DNA of 64,000 bases, taken from positions 1-64,000 of the forward strand of contig JACPZP010000032.1 of NCBI GenBank assembly GCA_016195405.1, read 5' to 3'. Below are positions 17,347 to 26,035 of the stretch, one piece after another. Position numbers and translations under genes: made by a program. Below the pieces are notes generated by a model, which searched no databases, had not been told where the DNA came from, and saw nothing but the letters and a program-made list of their open reading frames with translations. Every line of letters starts with the position of its first letter. Position 1 is the stretch's first letter. This stretch comes from Planctomycetota bacterium (GTDB lineage Bacteria > Planctomycetota > Planctomycetia > Gemmatales > Gemmataceae).

Positions 17347-17517
17347 GCTTAACGCATCTCCGACTAAACTGATATGCTTACAAAGCATGGCTTGATTTGG
17401 ATGGGTCAGTGTCCCGTGACAGAAAGGAGCGATTGCCTGAAAAGCGCCATCCACTCTTGCAAAAGCCCCGTCAAACACGAAAAATGAAGCATATCGGCCT
17501 TCATTGAGGAATAAATC

Positions 17518-18264
17518 ATGAATCCCTATGGCTCCCTGTGTGACGACTTCGGAGTCTACGTCTACGTCAACACGAAGATGGAGCTTTGCAACAAACGCGA
17601 GACGGTTCTGCATTTCTTCGACAGCTTGCAAAAGACCTTTCCGCAAATGACCGATTTTGAGCATCGCGAAACCGGCGAGTTCGTACTTGAGGAAGACCGC
17701 GAGCAGGGCAACTACCGTTGGGTCAGCTTGGAGACCAAGCGATTCTGCTCTGGCTATGTCAACCCGCCGGGACTGGAAGCCGCCGACGCCCATCACGAGC
17801 GCGTTCTCGAAGTGGCGCCGTTCCATCTCGATTTCAGCCCACTGGATTGCGAGGCGCTTGATGTCCTTTTCGCATTCGATTTCACCTACAGCGGCAACCA
17901 CGACGAGGTAGTGGCCGAAGCACTCGGTCTGAACACGACGCTTGAAAGCCTGATTCAAATGCCCGGGACACGCGTTATCAATTATGAGCCCGCGCTGATG
18001 CTGTCGCTCGACGAGCCATGCCGTTTGCAATGCCGGCTCAACGTCGAAACGCGCACGAACGCATTCCAGATTCGCACCGGCCAATTTCCCGAGGCGCCGA
18101 TCAGCGTCTACTTCACCATAAGACAATACTGGGGCCGGCAAGGGAGCCGCACCTTCGGCGATTCCTATAAGAACCAGCGCAAGACATGCCAGGAATTGGT
18201 CGACAACCACATCATTCCCGCGGTGATTCAGCCACTGGCCCAGACAATCGCGAATAAACAATAA
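17518..18264 (+). CDS. Hypothetical protein
   Basis: 248 residues; GAGGA lies 8 nt before the ATG. No signal peptide or membrane helix. The sequence has a balanced composition (for example ETGEFVLEEDREQGNYRWVS and SVYFTIRQYWGRQG) and reads like a soluble protein. I prefer it to the long overlapping minus-strand frame (17176-18261), which lacks a ribosome binding site and has a shadow-like composition. The stop is 9 bp before the aminotransferase start, so the two may be cotranscribed. No function can be assigned. Confidence 0.65.
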   Translation: MNPYGSLCDDFGVYVYVNTKMELCNKRETVLHFFDSLQKTFPQMTDFEHRETGEFVLEEDREQGNYRWVSLETKRFCSGYVNPPGLEAADAHHERVLEVAPFHLDFSPLDCEALDVLFAFDFTYSGNHDEVVAEALGLNTTLESLIQMPGTRVINYEPALMLSLDEPCRLQCRLNVETRTNAFQIRTGQFPEAPISVYFTIRQYWGRQGSRTFGDSYKNQRKTCQELVDNHIIPAVIQPLAQTIANKQ

Positions 18265-18273
18265 ACTATCCGA

Positions 18274-19530
18274 ATGAGCACCACACCTTCTGTGGCCTTG
18301 AGCCGTTTCGCGAAGGGCCTATGCACCGAGACCGCTTTTGATGTTCTCGCCGTCGCGCGCCGGCTGAAAGCCCAAGGCAAGGACGTCATCGAATTGCAAA
18401 TCGGCGATAGCCCGTTTTCCAGCACAAAGAGCGCTCTAAAGGCAGGCATCGACGCCATCGGCCAAGGGCAGACCCATTACGTTGCCTCCACGGGCCTGCC
18501 TAGCTTTCGAGAAGCGGTGGCCGCGAACTACCAGAGGGAATACGGCATTTCGATTCAGCCGGAGAACGTCGTAGCAGGTCCGGGCGCCAAGGTCTTCGAG
18601 CAGTTCTTCTGCGAGGCGTTCCTCGATCCCGGCGACGCGGTTCTTGTGTTTAGCCCTTGTTTCCCGACCTATCCACCGAATATCGAGCGCCGCGGCGGAC
18701 AAATTGTTCTCTCAGCGCTCAGTCAAGGAAATCAATTTCGGCCAAATCTCAATGACGTCGAGCAGTTCGTCAAACATCCAAAAGCGAAGGCCATCTTTCT
18801 GAATTCGCCGCACAATCCGACCGGCGGCGTGGCGACTGAAAGCGATCTCATGTCCATCGCCGATTTGGTGCGAGGACGGAACATCGCGGTCTTCAGCGAT
18901 GAGCCTTACGATCACATGGTCTGGACCGGCCGGCATCACCCTTTCCTCGCTCAGCCCGGGATGCTCGAACAATGCCTGGCGTGCTACACGTTCAGCAAGT
19001 CCTACAGCATGAGCGGTTGGCGTCTGGGCTACGCGATCGGTTCGGCGAAGATCATTGAGACGGTTGCGAAGCTCATCAATACCTCGCTGTCATGCGTGCC
19101 GCCCATCGTGCAACTCGCCGGTCAAGCCGCCCTGCAGAATGACGCTGCCGAGCGCGATGAAGTCATGTGCCGCTTTCATAAAAAGGTCGAATTACTGGTG
19201 AACGACTTGAAGTGCGTCGATGGCGTCAAGGTGTTGATGCCCGCAGGTACTTTCTATGTGTTCCCAGATGTGTCCGCGGTCTGCAAGCGGCTGAAGATCT
19301 CGTCTCACGGCTTGGCGATGTTCCTTTTGGAAGGCGCCGACGATCACAAGGGCGTGGCGTGTCTTGGTGGCGAATGCTTCGGTCCCGCCGGCCAGGGGTT
19401 CCTGCGCTTCAGCTGCGCCGAGCCGGATGAACGCCTGCATGAGGCGGTGGCGTTCTTGAAAGAAGCAATCACTCGTACCGAGCGCGTGGAGCACTATTTG
19501 AACGGGCATGCGAAATATCGACTTGCTTGA
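18274..19530 (+). CDS. Class I/II (aspartate-type) PLP-dependent aminotransferase
   Basis: 418 residues, fold-type I aminotransferase. The PLP lysine is Lys242 in FSKSYSMSGWRLGY. Upstream are the NPTGG element (NSPHNPTGG, about 177-185), Asp209 and Tyr212 (FSDEPYDHM), and the late substrate-binding Arg region FLRFSCAEP. This matches the aspartate/aromatic aminotransferase subgroup Ig; the exact amino acid cannot be told from sequence alone. No ribosome binding site is obvious before the ATG, consistent with coupling to the gene 9 bp upstream. Confidence 0.85.
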   Translation: MSTTPSVALSRFAKGLCTETAFDVLAVARRLKAQGKDVIELQIGDSPFSSTKSALKAGIDAIGQGQTHYVASTGLPSFREAVAANYQREYGISIQPENVVAGPGAKVFEQFFCEAFLDPGDAVLVFSPCFPTYPPNIERRGGQIVLSALSQGNQFRPNLNDVEQFVKHPKAKAIFLNSPHNPTGGVATESDLMSIADLVRGRNIAVFSDEPYDHMVWTGRHHPFLAQPGMLEQCLACYTFSKSYSMSGWRLGYAIGSAKIIETVAKLINTSLSCVPPIVQLAGQAALQNDAAERDEVMCRFHKKVELLVNDLKCVDGVKVLMPAGTFYVFPDVSAVCKRLKISSHGLAMFLLEGADDHKGVACLGGECFGPAGQGFLRFSCAEPDERLHEAVAFLKEAITRTERVEHYLNGHAKYRLA

Positions 19531-19540
19531 CCCGACGCCT

Positions 19541-19596
19541 GTAGGACGGTTTTGCAAACCGTCCGGTCGAACGGACGGATTGCAAATCCGTCCTAC
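19541..19596. repeat. Palindromic repeat, TTTGCAAA-CCGTCC family, two arms
   Basis: Outer ends GTAGGACGG and CCGTCCTAC pair around two perfect hairpins: GGACGGTTT-TGC-AAACCGTCC and GGACGGATT-GCA-AATCCGTCC. It occupies almost the whole gap between the convergent aminotransferase and polX genes and so could act as a bidirectional terminator, although no T-tract follows. Confidence 0.85.
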
Positions 19597-19598
19597 GC

Positions 19599-21344
19599 TC
19601 ACCGCGCCCGTCGCGCTTCCAACTCTTTCGTCACCTGAGCCAAACTCGCCGTGTTGAACAGGTCGTCCTTTTCCAGCCACCCGCGCCGCGCGACGTCGAC
19701 ACCGTAATCGGTGTACGCCAATTCGTCGGCCGCATGCGCATCCGGATTAATGACGAGCTTCACGCCGAGCGCCTTGGCCCGCTTACAATGAATCCAGTCG
19801 AGATCGAGACGGTATGGATTGGCGTTGATCTCGATCATGGTGCCATGCTCGGCCGCCGCGCGAATGACTGCCCCAAGGTCAACTTTGTAGCCCTCGCGGC
19901 GCAAGAGTAGCCGGCCCGTCGCATGTCCCAGCATAGTCACGCGCGGATTGCTGATCGCCTTAATGACCCGCTGAGTCGTCTCGGCTTCGGTCTGGTTGAA
20001 ATGACTGTGTACGCTGGCGACCACATAGTCGAAGCTTTCCAAAACTTTGTCGCTGTAGTCAAGCGAGCCGTCGGCGAGAATGTCGCACTCGGTCCCTTTG
20101 AAGAGGCGGAAGCCACGTGATTTCTTGTTGAGATCGTCGATTTCCTTGTGCTGCTGTTTCACACGCTCCGGCGTCAAGCCGTTTGCGACGGTTAAGGATG
20201 GCGAATGGTCCGCGATGCCGAGATATTTGAAGCCGAGCTTGCGCGCGGCCTGGGCCATTTGTTCCAGACTCGCTTTGCCGTCGCTCCAAGTCGTGTGATT
20301 GTGAAAGCAGCCCGTCAGGTCCTTCGTTTCGACCAGATTGGGAAGCTGGTGCTTGGCGGCCGCCGCGATTTCGCCGGTTTCCTCGCGCAATTCCGGCGGC
20401 ACATAATCGAGGTCGAGCGCCTTATAGATGTCCGCTTCTTCCTTGCACGGAATCGACTTCTTGGGGCCGGCCAATTCGTATTCATTGAGCTTAAGGCCAT
20501 ATTGAATGGCCCGCTGCCTCATGGCGACATTGTGCTCCTTACTTCCCGTGAAATATGCCTGCGCGAACGGGTACTGGGCGTCGGTCACGACCCGAAGGTC
20601 GGCGTTCATCATCACCCGATGGCCCGCTTCATCCAGAACCGCTGCCACGATGCTTGACTTGGTTTCCCCGTGGGCCACGATCTTCTGCACCTGCGGCAGC
20701 TTGACGAAGGCGGTCATGATCGGCTTGGCGTCGTCAGCGCTGACCAGGATGTCGATGTCCTTGACGACTTCCTTTCGCCGCCGAAGGCTGCCACAGACTT
20801 CGAGCCGGCGAATTCCGGCAACTTTTTGCAACGCCGCCACCAACTCCCGGGCGACGAGCTGAGCCTGATCGATCCGGACGCGCTCGCCGACTTCGCCGAT
20901 GAAGGCGATCCCTTCGAGGATTTTCTCTTGGGTCTTGGCGCCGAAGCCTTTCAGTCCGGCAATCTTATCTTCTTCGCAAGCCTTCTTGAGCTTGTCGAGA
21001 TCGTCGATGCCCAAAATGTCGTATAGGGCTTTGACCTTTTTCGGACCCATGCTCGGCAGCCGCAACATCGTCAACAAGCCCGGCGGCGTCTTCGCCTTCA
21101 AGTCTTCGTAAAAAGGAAGATGATCGGTCGTCGCCAGCTCGGTGATCTTGCCGCGTAGCGTTTCGCCGACGCCTGGAATCTCGCCAAGCTGGTCGGCGGC
21201 GATGACGTCGGCGAGGCTTTGTTCGAGCTGAGCGATCGACCGCCCCGCCCGCGCGTAGGCATTGCAACGAAATGAGTTCTCGCCCTGCAGTTCCAAGAGC
21301 GTGGCGATTTCCTCAAGAACGGCGGCGACTTGGGCTTTATCCAT
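19599..21344 (-). CDS. polX: DNA polymerase/3'-5' exonuclease PolX
   Basis: 581 residues, the usual length of bacterial family X polymerases acting in base-excision and gap repair. Order of parts: helix-hairpin-helix region (GEIPGVGETLRGKI, LPSMGPKKVKAL, LKGFGAKTQEKI; residues 53-145), nucleotidyltransferase core with Asp196, Asp198 (VVKDIDILVS) and Asp249 (MNADLRVV), then a C-terminal PHP domain from about 345 with FHNHTTWSDG, GIADHS, ASVHSHF and NPDAHA metal ligands. Both the polymerase and exonuclease active sites look complete. Confidence 0.92.
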   Translation of the reverse strand: MDKAQVAAVLEEIATLLELQGENSFRCNAYARAGRSIAQLEQSLADVIAADQLGEIPGVGETLRGKITELATTDHLPFYEDLKAKTPPGLLTMLRLPSMGPKKVKALYDILGIDDLDKLKKACEEDKIAGLKGFGAKTQEKILEGIAFIGEVGERVRIDQAQLVARELVAALQKVAGIRRLEVCGSLRRRKEVVKDIDILVSADDAKPIMTAFVKLPQVQKIVAHGETKSSIVAAVLDEAGHRVMMNADLRVVTDAQYPFAQAYFTGSKEHNVAMRQRAIQYGLKLNEYELAGPKKSIPCKEEADIYKALDLDYVPPELREETGEIAAAAKHQLPNLVETKDLTGCFHNHTTWSDGKASLEQMAQAARKLGFKYLGIADHSPSLTVANGLTPERVKQQHKEIDDLNKKSRGFRLFKGTECDILADGSLDYSDKVLESFDYVVASVHSHFNQTEAETTQRVIKAISNPRVTMLGHATGRLLLRREGYKVDLGAVIRAAAEHGTMIEINANPYRLDLDWIHCKRAKALGVKLVINPDAHAADELAYTDYGVDVARRGWLEKDDLFNTASLAQVTKELEARRAR

Positions 21345-21360
21345 GAGCGGCAGTTATTGG

Positions 21361-21560
21361 TAATAGGTGAGTGGTTAGTGGTTGTGCTATGAAAAGTTTA
21401 GCCGCGAGCCAACGGCGAGCGCGAACGGGATCCCGTCAGTTGTTCGTGGTCCGTTGTCCGTGGGCGGCTACTGACGACGGACAACGGACCACTGACAGAT
21501 TCCCGTCCGCGCTCGCCGCTGGCTCGCGGCTAAACGCAACCACTCACCACTCACTGCTCA
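21361..21560. repeat. Three-layer nested palindrome between polX and the PseG-like gene
   Basis: Outermost arms: GGTGAGTGGTTAGTGGTTG (about 21366-21384) against AACCACTCACCACTCAC (about 21538-21554). Middle arms: GTTTAGCCGCGAGCCAACGG (from 21396) against CCGCTGGCTCGCGGCTAAAC (to 21535), with one mismatch. Inner arms: TGGTCCGTTGTCCGT against ACGGACAACGGACCA. The middle unit recurs at 24124-24207 and, as a half, at 55313-55351; the outer unit recurs at 54279-54357. Confidence 0.8.
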
Positions 21561-22661
21561 TGCCGCTTCCGCCGCCACGTCGATGCGACGCGCCGGATGC
21601 AGCAGGAGTTCGAGGGCGGTGACGAAGCGATCCGGACCGCGGCCGTCGATGAGTTGCCGGCCGCATCGGGACATAGCTTGACGTTCGAGTGGATCGTTCA
21701 GGATGTTCTGGACGGCGAGGCGAACGGTCTGGGCGGACACGCTTTCGTGCCAGCCTAGGCATGTCGCACAGCCCTCCTCCTCGAGCCGCTGGGCGTTGGG
21801 CCAATGGCTCTCGTTCTGCACGATGATGAGTTGGGGAATGCCGACACAGGCTAACTCGTTCGACCACGAACTGCCGCTGGTGATAGCGAAGTGAGCCCGC
21901 AGAATGCGGGCCGCGATTTCGGCCGGTTCCAGAGCGAGTTCGAGCCGTTCCTCGCCGGCGGCGAAGGATTGCAGTTTCTCAAGATCGGGATGTTCACGGC
22001 GGACAATCACGTCGACTTTGGCCAGCCTGGGCGCCGCCAACAAAAGCTTGGCCAACTCTATTGTCTTTCGATGCGGATCGTCGTCGCCCAGCGAAACGAT
22101 CGCCCGATATTCCTGCGAGCCGGGTTTTGCGTTGGCGGGAACGATTGCGGGCGGCTCTTGCGATCGGCCCTGTCGCAGCCGACGAACCTCCGGGCGAACG
22201 AGCGTGTACCGTTGGTTGAGCAGCAGCTGCGTACCGGGGATGAACTCGTAGCTCTCCCGGCCGGGCGCCAGGAGCGGATTCACCAGGAGGTTGGACGGGA
22301 AGCAGATATTCGCCTGGTGGTCGATCGACACCAGCAGGACGCCGGTGCTTGCGATTTCCCTCAGGTAATCGGGGCTGGCGTCGGCCTCGTCCACGATGAC
22401 GGCGGCGGGTCCGAGCCGGCGGATCTCTTGCAGCACGTCGCCCAGGTCATCGTCGCTGCCAGCCGGGTGGTAAGCATCGAGCCAATCGTTGCCGGCCCGC
22501 TTGATGGAAAGGCCGAGCGAGCCGGGTTCGAGTTGGGACAAGAAATACGTGGGCCGGCGGCGGCGTTGCAGCGCGGCGGCAAGCGTCAAGCAGCGGGCGA
22601 GGCGCTCGTAGCCGGTTCGGGCTGTGGCATCGACACGAATCAAAATTGGGTCGCGATTCAT
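21558..22661 (-). CDS. PseG/SpsG-like nucleotide-sugar hydrolase or glycosyltransferase (GT-B fold)
   Basis: 367 residues from the ATG at 22661 (AGGA 7 nt upstream). It resembles PseG, the UDP-sugar hydrolase of pseudaminic acid synthesis. The N-terminal half has IRVDATARTGYERLARCLTLA in place of the usual GxGHxxR block, then VIVDEADAS. The C-terminal half has ITSGSSWSNELACVGIPQLIIV, the donor-binding region. The catalytic His of the GxGH motif is not evident, so the exact reaction is uncertain. No other sialic or pseudaminic acid genes are nearby. Confidence 0.6.
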   Translation of the reverse strand: MNRDPILIRVDATARTGYERLARCLTLAAALQRRRRPTYFLSQLEPGSLGLSIKRAGNDWLDAYHPAGSDDDLGDVLQEIRRLGPAAVIVDEADASPDYLREIASTGVLLVSIDHQANICFPSNLLVNPLLAPGRESYEFIPGTQLLLNQRYTLVRPEVRRLRQGRSQEPPAIVPANAKPGSQEYRAIVSLGDDDPHRKTIELAKLLLAAPRLAKVDVIVRREHPDLEKLQSFAAGEERLELALEPAEIAARILRAHFAITSGSSWSNELACVGIPQLIIVQNESHWPNAQRLEEEGCATCLGWHESVSAQTVRLAVQNILNDPLERQAMSRCGRQLIDGRGPDRFVTALELLLHPARRIDVAAEAA

Positions 22662-23222
22662 GCTCTGTTCCTGGGGAGAATGGAAGCGGGACATCCATGC
22701 CCGGAGCATGCCGCTGGTTAGCCTGATGGCAGATCAGCGGTTGGAATCTTCAGAGGAGAATAGACGGGAACGCTGGATACAAATGACTTGCGCGATGAAG
22801 ACATGGAGCGGGTGTTCCGGCCCGCATCCGGAGTGAGTCCGTTCATCTCATCCTCTTCCCTGAAGGCCGTGTTCCGTGGCCTGTGTCGGACGGTTCCGTC
22901 GTCACGACGGGCGGGATCTTACAGCAGGCATTCCGCGAAAAAAAAGCCCAACAATAAATCCACCGCACCTGACCTTGTTTTTTGACTTGGCAACATGTTC
23001 TAATGACCCTGCGAAAACCCGTTCCGCTCCTCGGTGCCGCTTGAGTTTCGTTCAATTCATCCCTCGGCTTCGCAGCGACCGCTCTAGACGACCTTAACGC
23101 CTGCCTCGACTGTTCCGCGCGGAACGAACATTACGCCAACGAATCGCACATTGTTTCGTTTTCACCCCACGACTAGAATAGCCCGCGGAACGGAGTCCCA
23201 ATCTTCGGAAGGAATTAGACTA
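22662..23222. other. Intergenic region upstream of parB
   Basis: About 560 bp between the divergent PseG-like gene and parB with no convincing gene; short open frames have no ribosome binding site or recognisable content. The only structured element I see is the parS-like palindrome at 23112-23125. Both divergent promoters must lie here, but no clean -35/-10 pair stands out. parA is not adjacent. Confidence 0.6.
23112..23125. promoter_or_regulatory. parS-like palindrome
   Basis: GTTCCGCGCGGAAC is a perfect 14-bp palindrome about 100 bp before the parB start. It has the form of the bacterial parS core GTTTCACGTGAAAC, with changes at symmetric positions that keep the palindrome. ParB proteins commonly bind parS sites near their own gene, so this is a good candidate for the local binding site. 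Confidence 0.55.
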
Positions 23223-24095
23223 ATGGACAAACGACGACTTGGGCGAGGACTAAACGCCCTCATCACCGAGCCCGACGGCGCCGGCAGCGAAGTCCCCTTG
23301 GAACAAATAGAGCGCAATCCCTTCCAGCCTCGAAAGAGCTTCGACAAGGATGAACTCGCTTCGCTGAGCGCCAGCGTCAAGCAGCATGGCATCCTTCAGC
23401 CAATCGTCGTTCGTACCGTCGGCGATCACTATCAGCTCATTGCCGGTGAGCGCCGCTTGCGCGCCGCCCAAGATGCCGGCCTGTCCTCGGTCCCCGTTCG
23501 GGTTGTCGACTTCAACGACCAGCAAGTGCTCGAAGCCGCCCTGGTCGAAAACATCCAGCGCACCGACTTGAACCCCATCGAAAAAGCACAAGGATTCAAG
23601 GACTATCTCGACCGCTTTGGACTCAATCACGAGCAGCTCGCTCAGCGCCTCGGTTTGGCCCGCTCGACCGTCAGCAACCTCGTCAATCTTCTCGACCTTA
23701 CTCCCGAGGTGCAAGAAGGCGTCCGGCTAAACCAAATCAGCGAAGCCCACGCCAAGCTCTTGAAAGGCATCAAGAATCGCGACCGCCAGGTGTCAATGTT
23801 CAAGCAGATCGTCGCCATGGGCCTCAGCGTCAAGGCGACGGAAGGCTTGGTTCGCGAACAGAAGGCCGGACCCGCGGGAAAGTCAAACGACAGCGATGTG
23901 CGGTCACCGAAGAAGGATTCCGAACCGGAAGCCGACGAAAAAACCACCCATGTCCGCAGCCTGGAAAACGAGCTGCGCCAGAAGCTCGCAACACCCGTCG
24001 AAATTCGCGTTCACGGCAAGGACAAGGGCCAGATTATCATCAGCTTCGAATCCAACGACGACTTCATGCGCGTGCTGGAAGCCCTGCAGAAGTGA
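23223..24095 (+). CDS. parB: Chromosome-partitioning protein ParB
   Basis: CTP-dependent DNA clamp that loads at parS and spreads, working with ParA in origin segregation. 290 residues from the ATG at 23223, with GGAAGG upstream. N-terminal KRRLGRGLNALI, the catalytic ParB/Srx domain with VPLEQIERNPFQPRKSFD and the CTP-binding GERRLRAAQDAGL, then ENIQRTDLNPIEKA, a helix-turn-helix (LAQRLGLARSTVSNLVNLL) and the C-terminal dimerisation region. The upstream frame to 23151 is not ParB-like. The usual parA partner is not adjacent, so it must be elsewhere. Confidence 0.95.
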   Translation: MDKRRLGRGLNALITEPDGAGSEVPLEQIERNPFQPRKSFDKDELASLSASVKQHGILQPIVVRTVGDHYQLIAGERRLRAAQDAGLSSVPVRVVDFNDQQVLEAALVENIQRTDLNPIEKAQGFKDYLDRFGLNHEQLAQRLGLARSTVSNLVNLLDLTPEVQEGVRLNQISEAHAKLLKGIKNRDRQVSMFKQIVAMGLSVKATEGLVREQKAGPAGKSNDSDVRSPKKDSEPEADEKTTHVRSLENELRQKLATPVEIRVHGKDKGQIIISFESNDDFMRVLEALQK

Positions 24096-24123
24096 ACCTC
24101 ATTGTGTCAACTTCCCTCATTCC

Positions 24124-24207
24124 GTTTAGCCGCGAGCCAACGGCGAGCGCGGTCGAGGTCCATACCGGCGGGTCCGGTCCGCGCTCGCCGCTGGCTCGCG
24201 GCTGAAC
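24124..24207. repeat. Palindromic repeat, GCCGCGAGCCAACGGCGAGCGCG family
   Basis: GTTTAGCCGCGAGCCAACGG (from 24124) pairs with CCGCTGGCTCGCGGCTGAAC (to 24207), with a short GC-rich stem between. Same family as the middle arms at 21396-21535. It lies about 30 bp after parB and before tRNA-Pro. Confidence 0.8.
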
Positions 24208-24229
24208 TTTCTATTAAACTTAGAGTACA

Positions 24230-24304
24230 CGGGGCGTAGCGCAGTTTGGTTAGCGCGCCTGGCTTGGGACCAGGAGGTCAGCGGTTCGAATCCGCTCGCC
24301 CCGA
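24230..24304 (+). tRNA. tRNA-Pro (anticodon TGG)
   Basis: All four arms can be drawn. The acceptor stem CGGGGCG pairs with CGCCCCG. The D arm is GCGC-AGTTTGGTTA-GCGC. The anticodon stem CCTGG/CCAGG encloses the loop CTTGGGA, giving anticodon TGG. The T arm is AGCGG-TTCGAAT-CCGCT. The discriminator base is A and the 3' CCA is not encoded. A strong terminator follows. Confidence 0.95.
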
Positions 24305-24309
24305 CATTG

Positions 24310-24341
24310 CCCCGCTGTCACTCGTTGACAGCGGGGTGTTT
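24310..24341 (+). terminator. Intrinsic terminator after tRNA-Pro
   Basis: Perfect 11-bp stem CCCCGCTGTCA (24310-24320) and TGACAGCGGGG (24326-24336) with a 5-nt loop, followed by TGTTTGCTTTG. It lies 5 bp after the tRNA. Confidence 0.85.
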
Positions 24342-24375
24342 GCTTTGACAGAATTTTACAATGCTGCCGGTCGGG

Positions 24376-25200
24376 TCAAAAGAAGATGCACAACAATAGG
24401 AATAGAAAAATGAAAGCGCCGATTATGTAACCAAGAAAGGCGCCGACCGTCCCGCCGATCAAGCCTCCAAAGAACACCCCAGCCGTCCCACCCAGAAGAA
24501 GACCAACCAGCGCCCCGAAACGAGCCAGCAGGAATGCGCCCACCATGGCACCGCCCAGCCGGCCCAAGGTAGTGCCACCGGAGATCATGTACGTCTCGCT
24601 TTGCCCACCTCCGACCATCCAACCCACGCCAGCGCCGACGGCGCCAGCAACCAGACCTAGGGAGCCATATAGCAAGGCAAATTCAAGCCCGTTTTCGCCG
24701 CCCAACCAATTAGATGTTATCGCGCTGATTTGGCCGGTTAAGTCGTGGTGAATAGCGGTACCGATCTGAATGCCGGGCATCGCCGCCCCGCCTGCACCCG
24801 CCAGCGTCACAACCAACAGATGCACTATAGAACGGTGAAGATAGCTACTGCCCTCGGGGTGAGGCCTGGAATCGGGCACGGATTGCCAGGCCGGCGTGCT
24901 GGGTGGAACGACCCTCTCTAGGGCGTTGACCCATGAATCGACTGCCCACTGGGCCAGTTCCAAGCTTAACTGATTGGCCTTGGAAGCCTGTTCGGCGATA
25001 GCAGCCCGTTCGTCCATAGAAGCCGTCTTTAACTTTGCCGTCACACCGAGGCGAAGGATCGCAATCAAGGCTTGGGTTTCTTGCGGGTGAGCGGCCTCCT
25101 GCTTTTTGAGGGAGATTTCAGCCATCGTTGTCAATTGACAGAAACCGATCCCCTGTTCGGCGATGAGGTCACATAGCTCCTTCCTTGCCTGTTCTTTCAT
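24376..25200 (-). CDS. Hypothetical membrane protein with glycine-zipper C-terminus
   Basis: 274 residues from the ATG at 25200 (GGGAG upstream). The N-terminal ~110 residues are soluble and helical (KEQARKELCDLIAEQG, AIAEQASKANQLSLELAQWA). From about residue 130 there are several hydrophobic, glycine-rich segments with GxxxG spacing, such as LGLVAGAVGAGVGWMVGGG and LVGLLLGGTAGVFFGGLIGG, ending in LFLLLCIFF. This is the pattern of glycine-zipper membrane proteins; no named family or function is recognised. Confidence 0.6.
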   Translation of the reverse strand: MKEQARKELCDLIAEQGIGFCQLTTMAEISLKKQEAAHPQETQALIAILRLGVTAKLKTASMDERAAIAEQASKANQLSLELAQWAVDSWVNALERVVPPSTPAWQSVPDSRPHPEGSSYLHRSIVHLLVVTLAGAGGAAMPGIQIGTAIHHDLTGQISAITSNWLGGENGLEFALLYGSLGLVAGAVGAGVGWMVGGGQSETYMISGGTTLGRLGGAMVGAFLLARFGALVGLLLGGTAGVFFGGLIGGTVGAFLGYIIGAFIFLFLLLCIFF

Positions 25201-25510
25201 GACAATAGCTCCCAGAAAGTTTGGCGTCATGCCCTACTTCGAGGTATTGTGGCCGGCTTCGATGGGCACGACCATCATATTCTGGCGTGGTTCAAAGCAA
25301 GGTGGCGCCAAGAGAGGGGGGTGTGAGCGATTTGCACAGAATCCTGCACAGAAACCAACCTTATTCGTCGCCTGCGAGGTTGAGGAATAAGGATAGTTCC
25401 TTGAGGAGACCCTCATGCAAATCGTACCGCTCGAGAGAAACGAAATCCAGAACCCGTTACTTACCAAATACTTGTGAATTCACTCTCGAGCGGCACGAGT
25501 TTTCAGCACG
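25201..25510. other. Intergenic region with one inverted repeat
   Basis: 310 bp with no convincing gene. It contains an 11-bp perfect inverted repeat, CCGCTCGAGAG (25427-25437) and CTCTCGAGCGG (25483-25493), separated by 45 nt. The repeat sits just beyond the 3' end of the minus-strand HMA gene. It could be a long-loop terminator or a protein site. Nothing else is evident. Confidence 0.5.
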
Positions 25511-26035
25511 TTATTTCGAGGGCGTGCCATTGAATCCCGCCTTACGCAAGGTATCCATCACAGCTGCGCGGTCGAGGTTGCTGCCGTCAATTCGAACTGT
25601 ACGCTGTGGGCCTTTTTCCTCGAAGCTGACCTTTGAGTCCTTGAACAGCGCTTTGATCGCATTTTGGCAGGCGCCGCAACAAACGTGCACTTTTGTCACC
25701 GATACGGAGTCGGCCTTCCCATCGCCGGCCGGGACCTTGATTTTCAGTTCTTTACCGCCGCAGGTGGCCTGGCCGTAGAAGCCCCCGTCCACAAGCGCCT
25801 TGAGTCCAGCCTGCGCCGCCGTCTCATCCTTGGCGGTGAAGGTCACCGTTTTGCTCTTTTGGTCGGCTTTGGCGTCGGACACTCCCGCGACGTCTTTCAA
25901 CAAACCTACCGCCACCTTCACGCACTGCGGACAACAAATGTGCGGCCCTTTGACTTCGACGTTCTCGGCCAAAGCCTGAGCGGCCATAAGACTCATCGCA
26001 AACAGTGCGGCAACCAATGATGTGACCCTGCGCAT
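25511..26035 (-). CDS. Exported protein with two heavy-metal-associated (HMA)-like domains
   Basis: 174 residues from the ATG at 26035 (AAGGAG upstream); the longer frame adds 43 unrelated residues. A Sec signal peptide, MRRVTSLVAALFAMSLMAAQ-ALA, precedes two HMA-like repeats. Each repeat has an unusual His-x-Cys-Cys-x-x-Cys version of the metal site: HICCPQCVKVAVGLL and HVCCGACQNAIKALF. HMA domains bind Cu or other soft metals through CxxC, so a periplasmic copper or zinc role is reasonable but not demonstrated. It is monocistronic and divergent from the gene at 26297. Confidence 0.75.
   Translation of the reverse strand: MRRVTSLVAALFAMSLMAAQALAENVEVKGPHICCPQCVKVAVGLLKDVAGVSDAKADQKSKTVTFTAKDETAAQAGLKALVDGGFYGQATCGGKELKIKVPAGDGKADSVSVTKVHVCCGACQNAIKALFKDSKVSFEEKGPQRTVRIDGSNLDRAAVMDTLRKAGFNGTPSK

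Noticed and set aside
17176-18261. Long minus-strand frame of 361 codons
   Set aside because: It lies opposite the 17518-18264 gene, which has a proper ribosome binding site and protein-like composition. The minus frame has neither and reads as antisense shadow of GC-rich coding DNA.
22788-22985. Short plus-strand frames upstream of parB
   Set aside because: No ribosome binding site, no recognisable protein features, and they overlap the probable promoter region.
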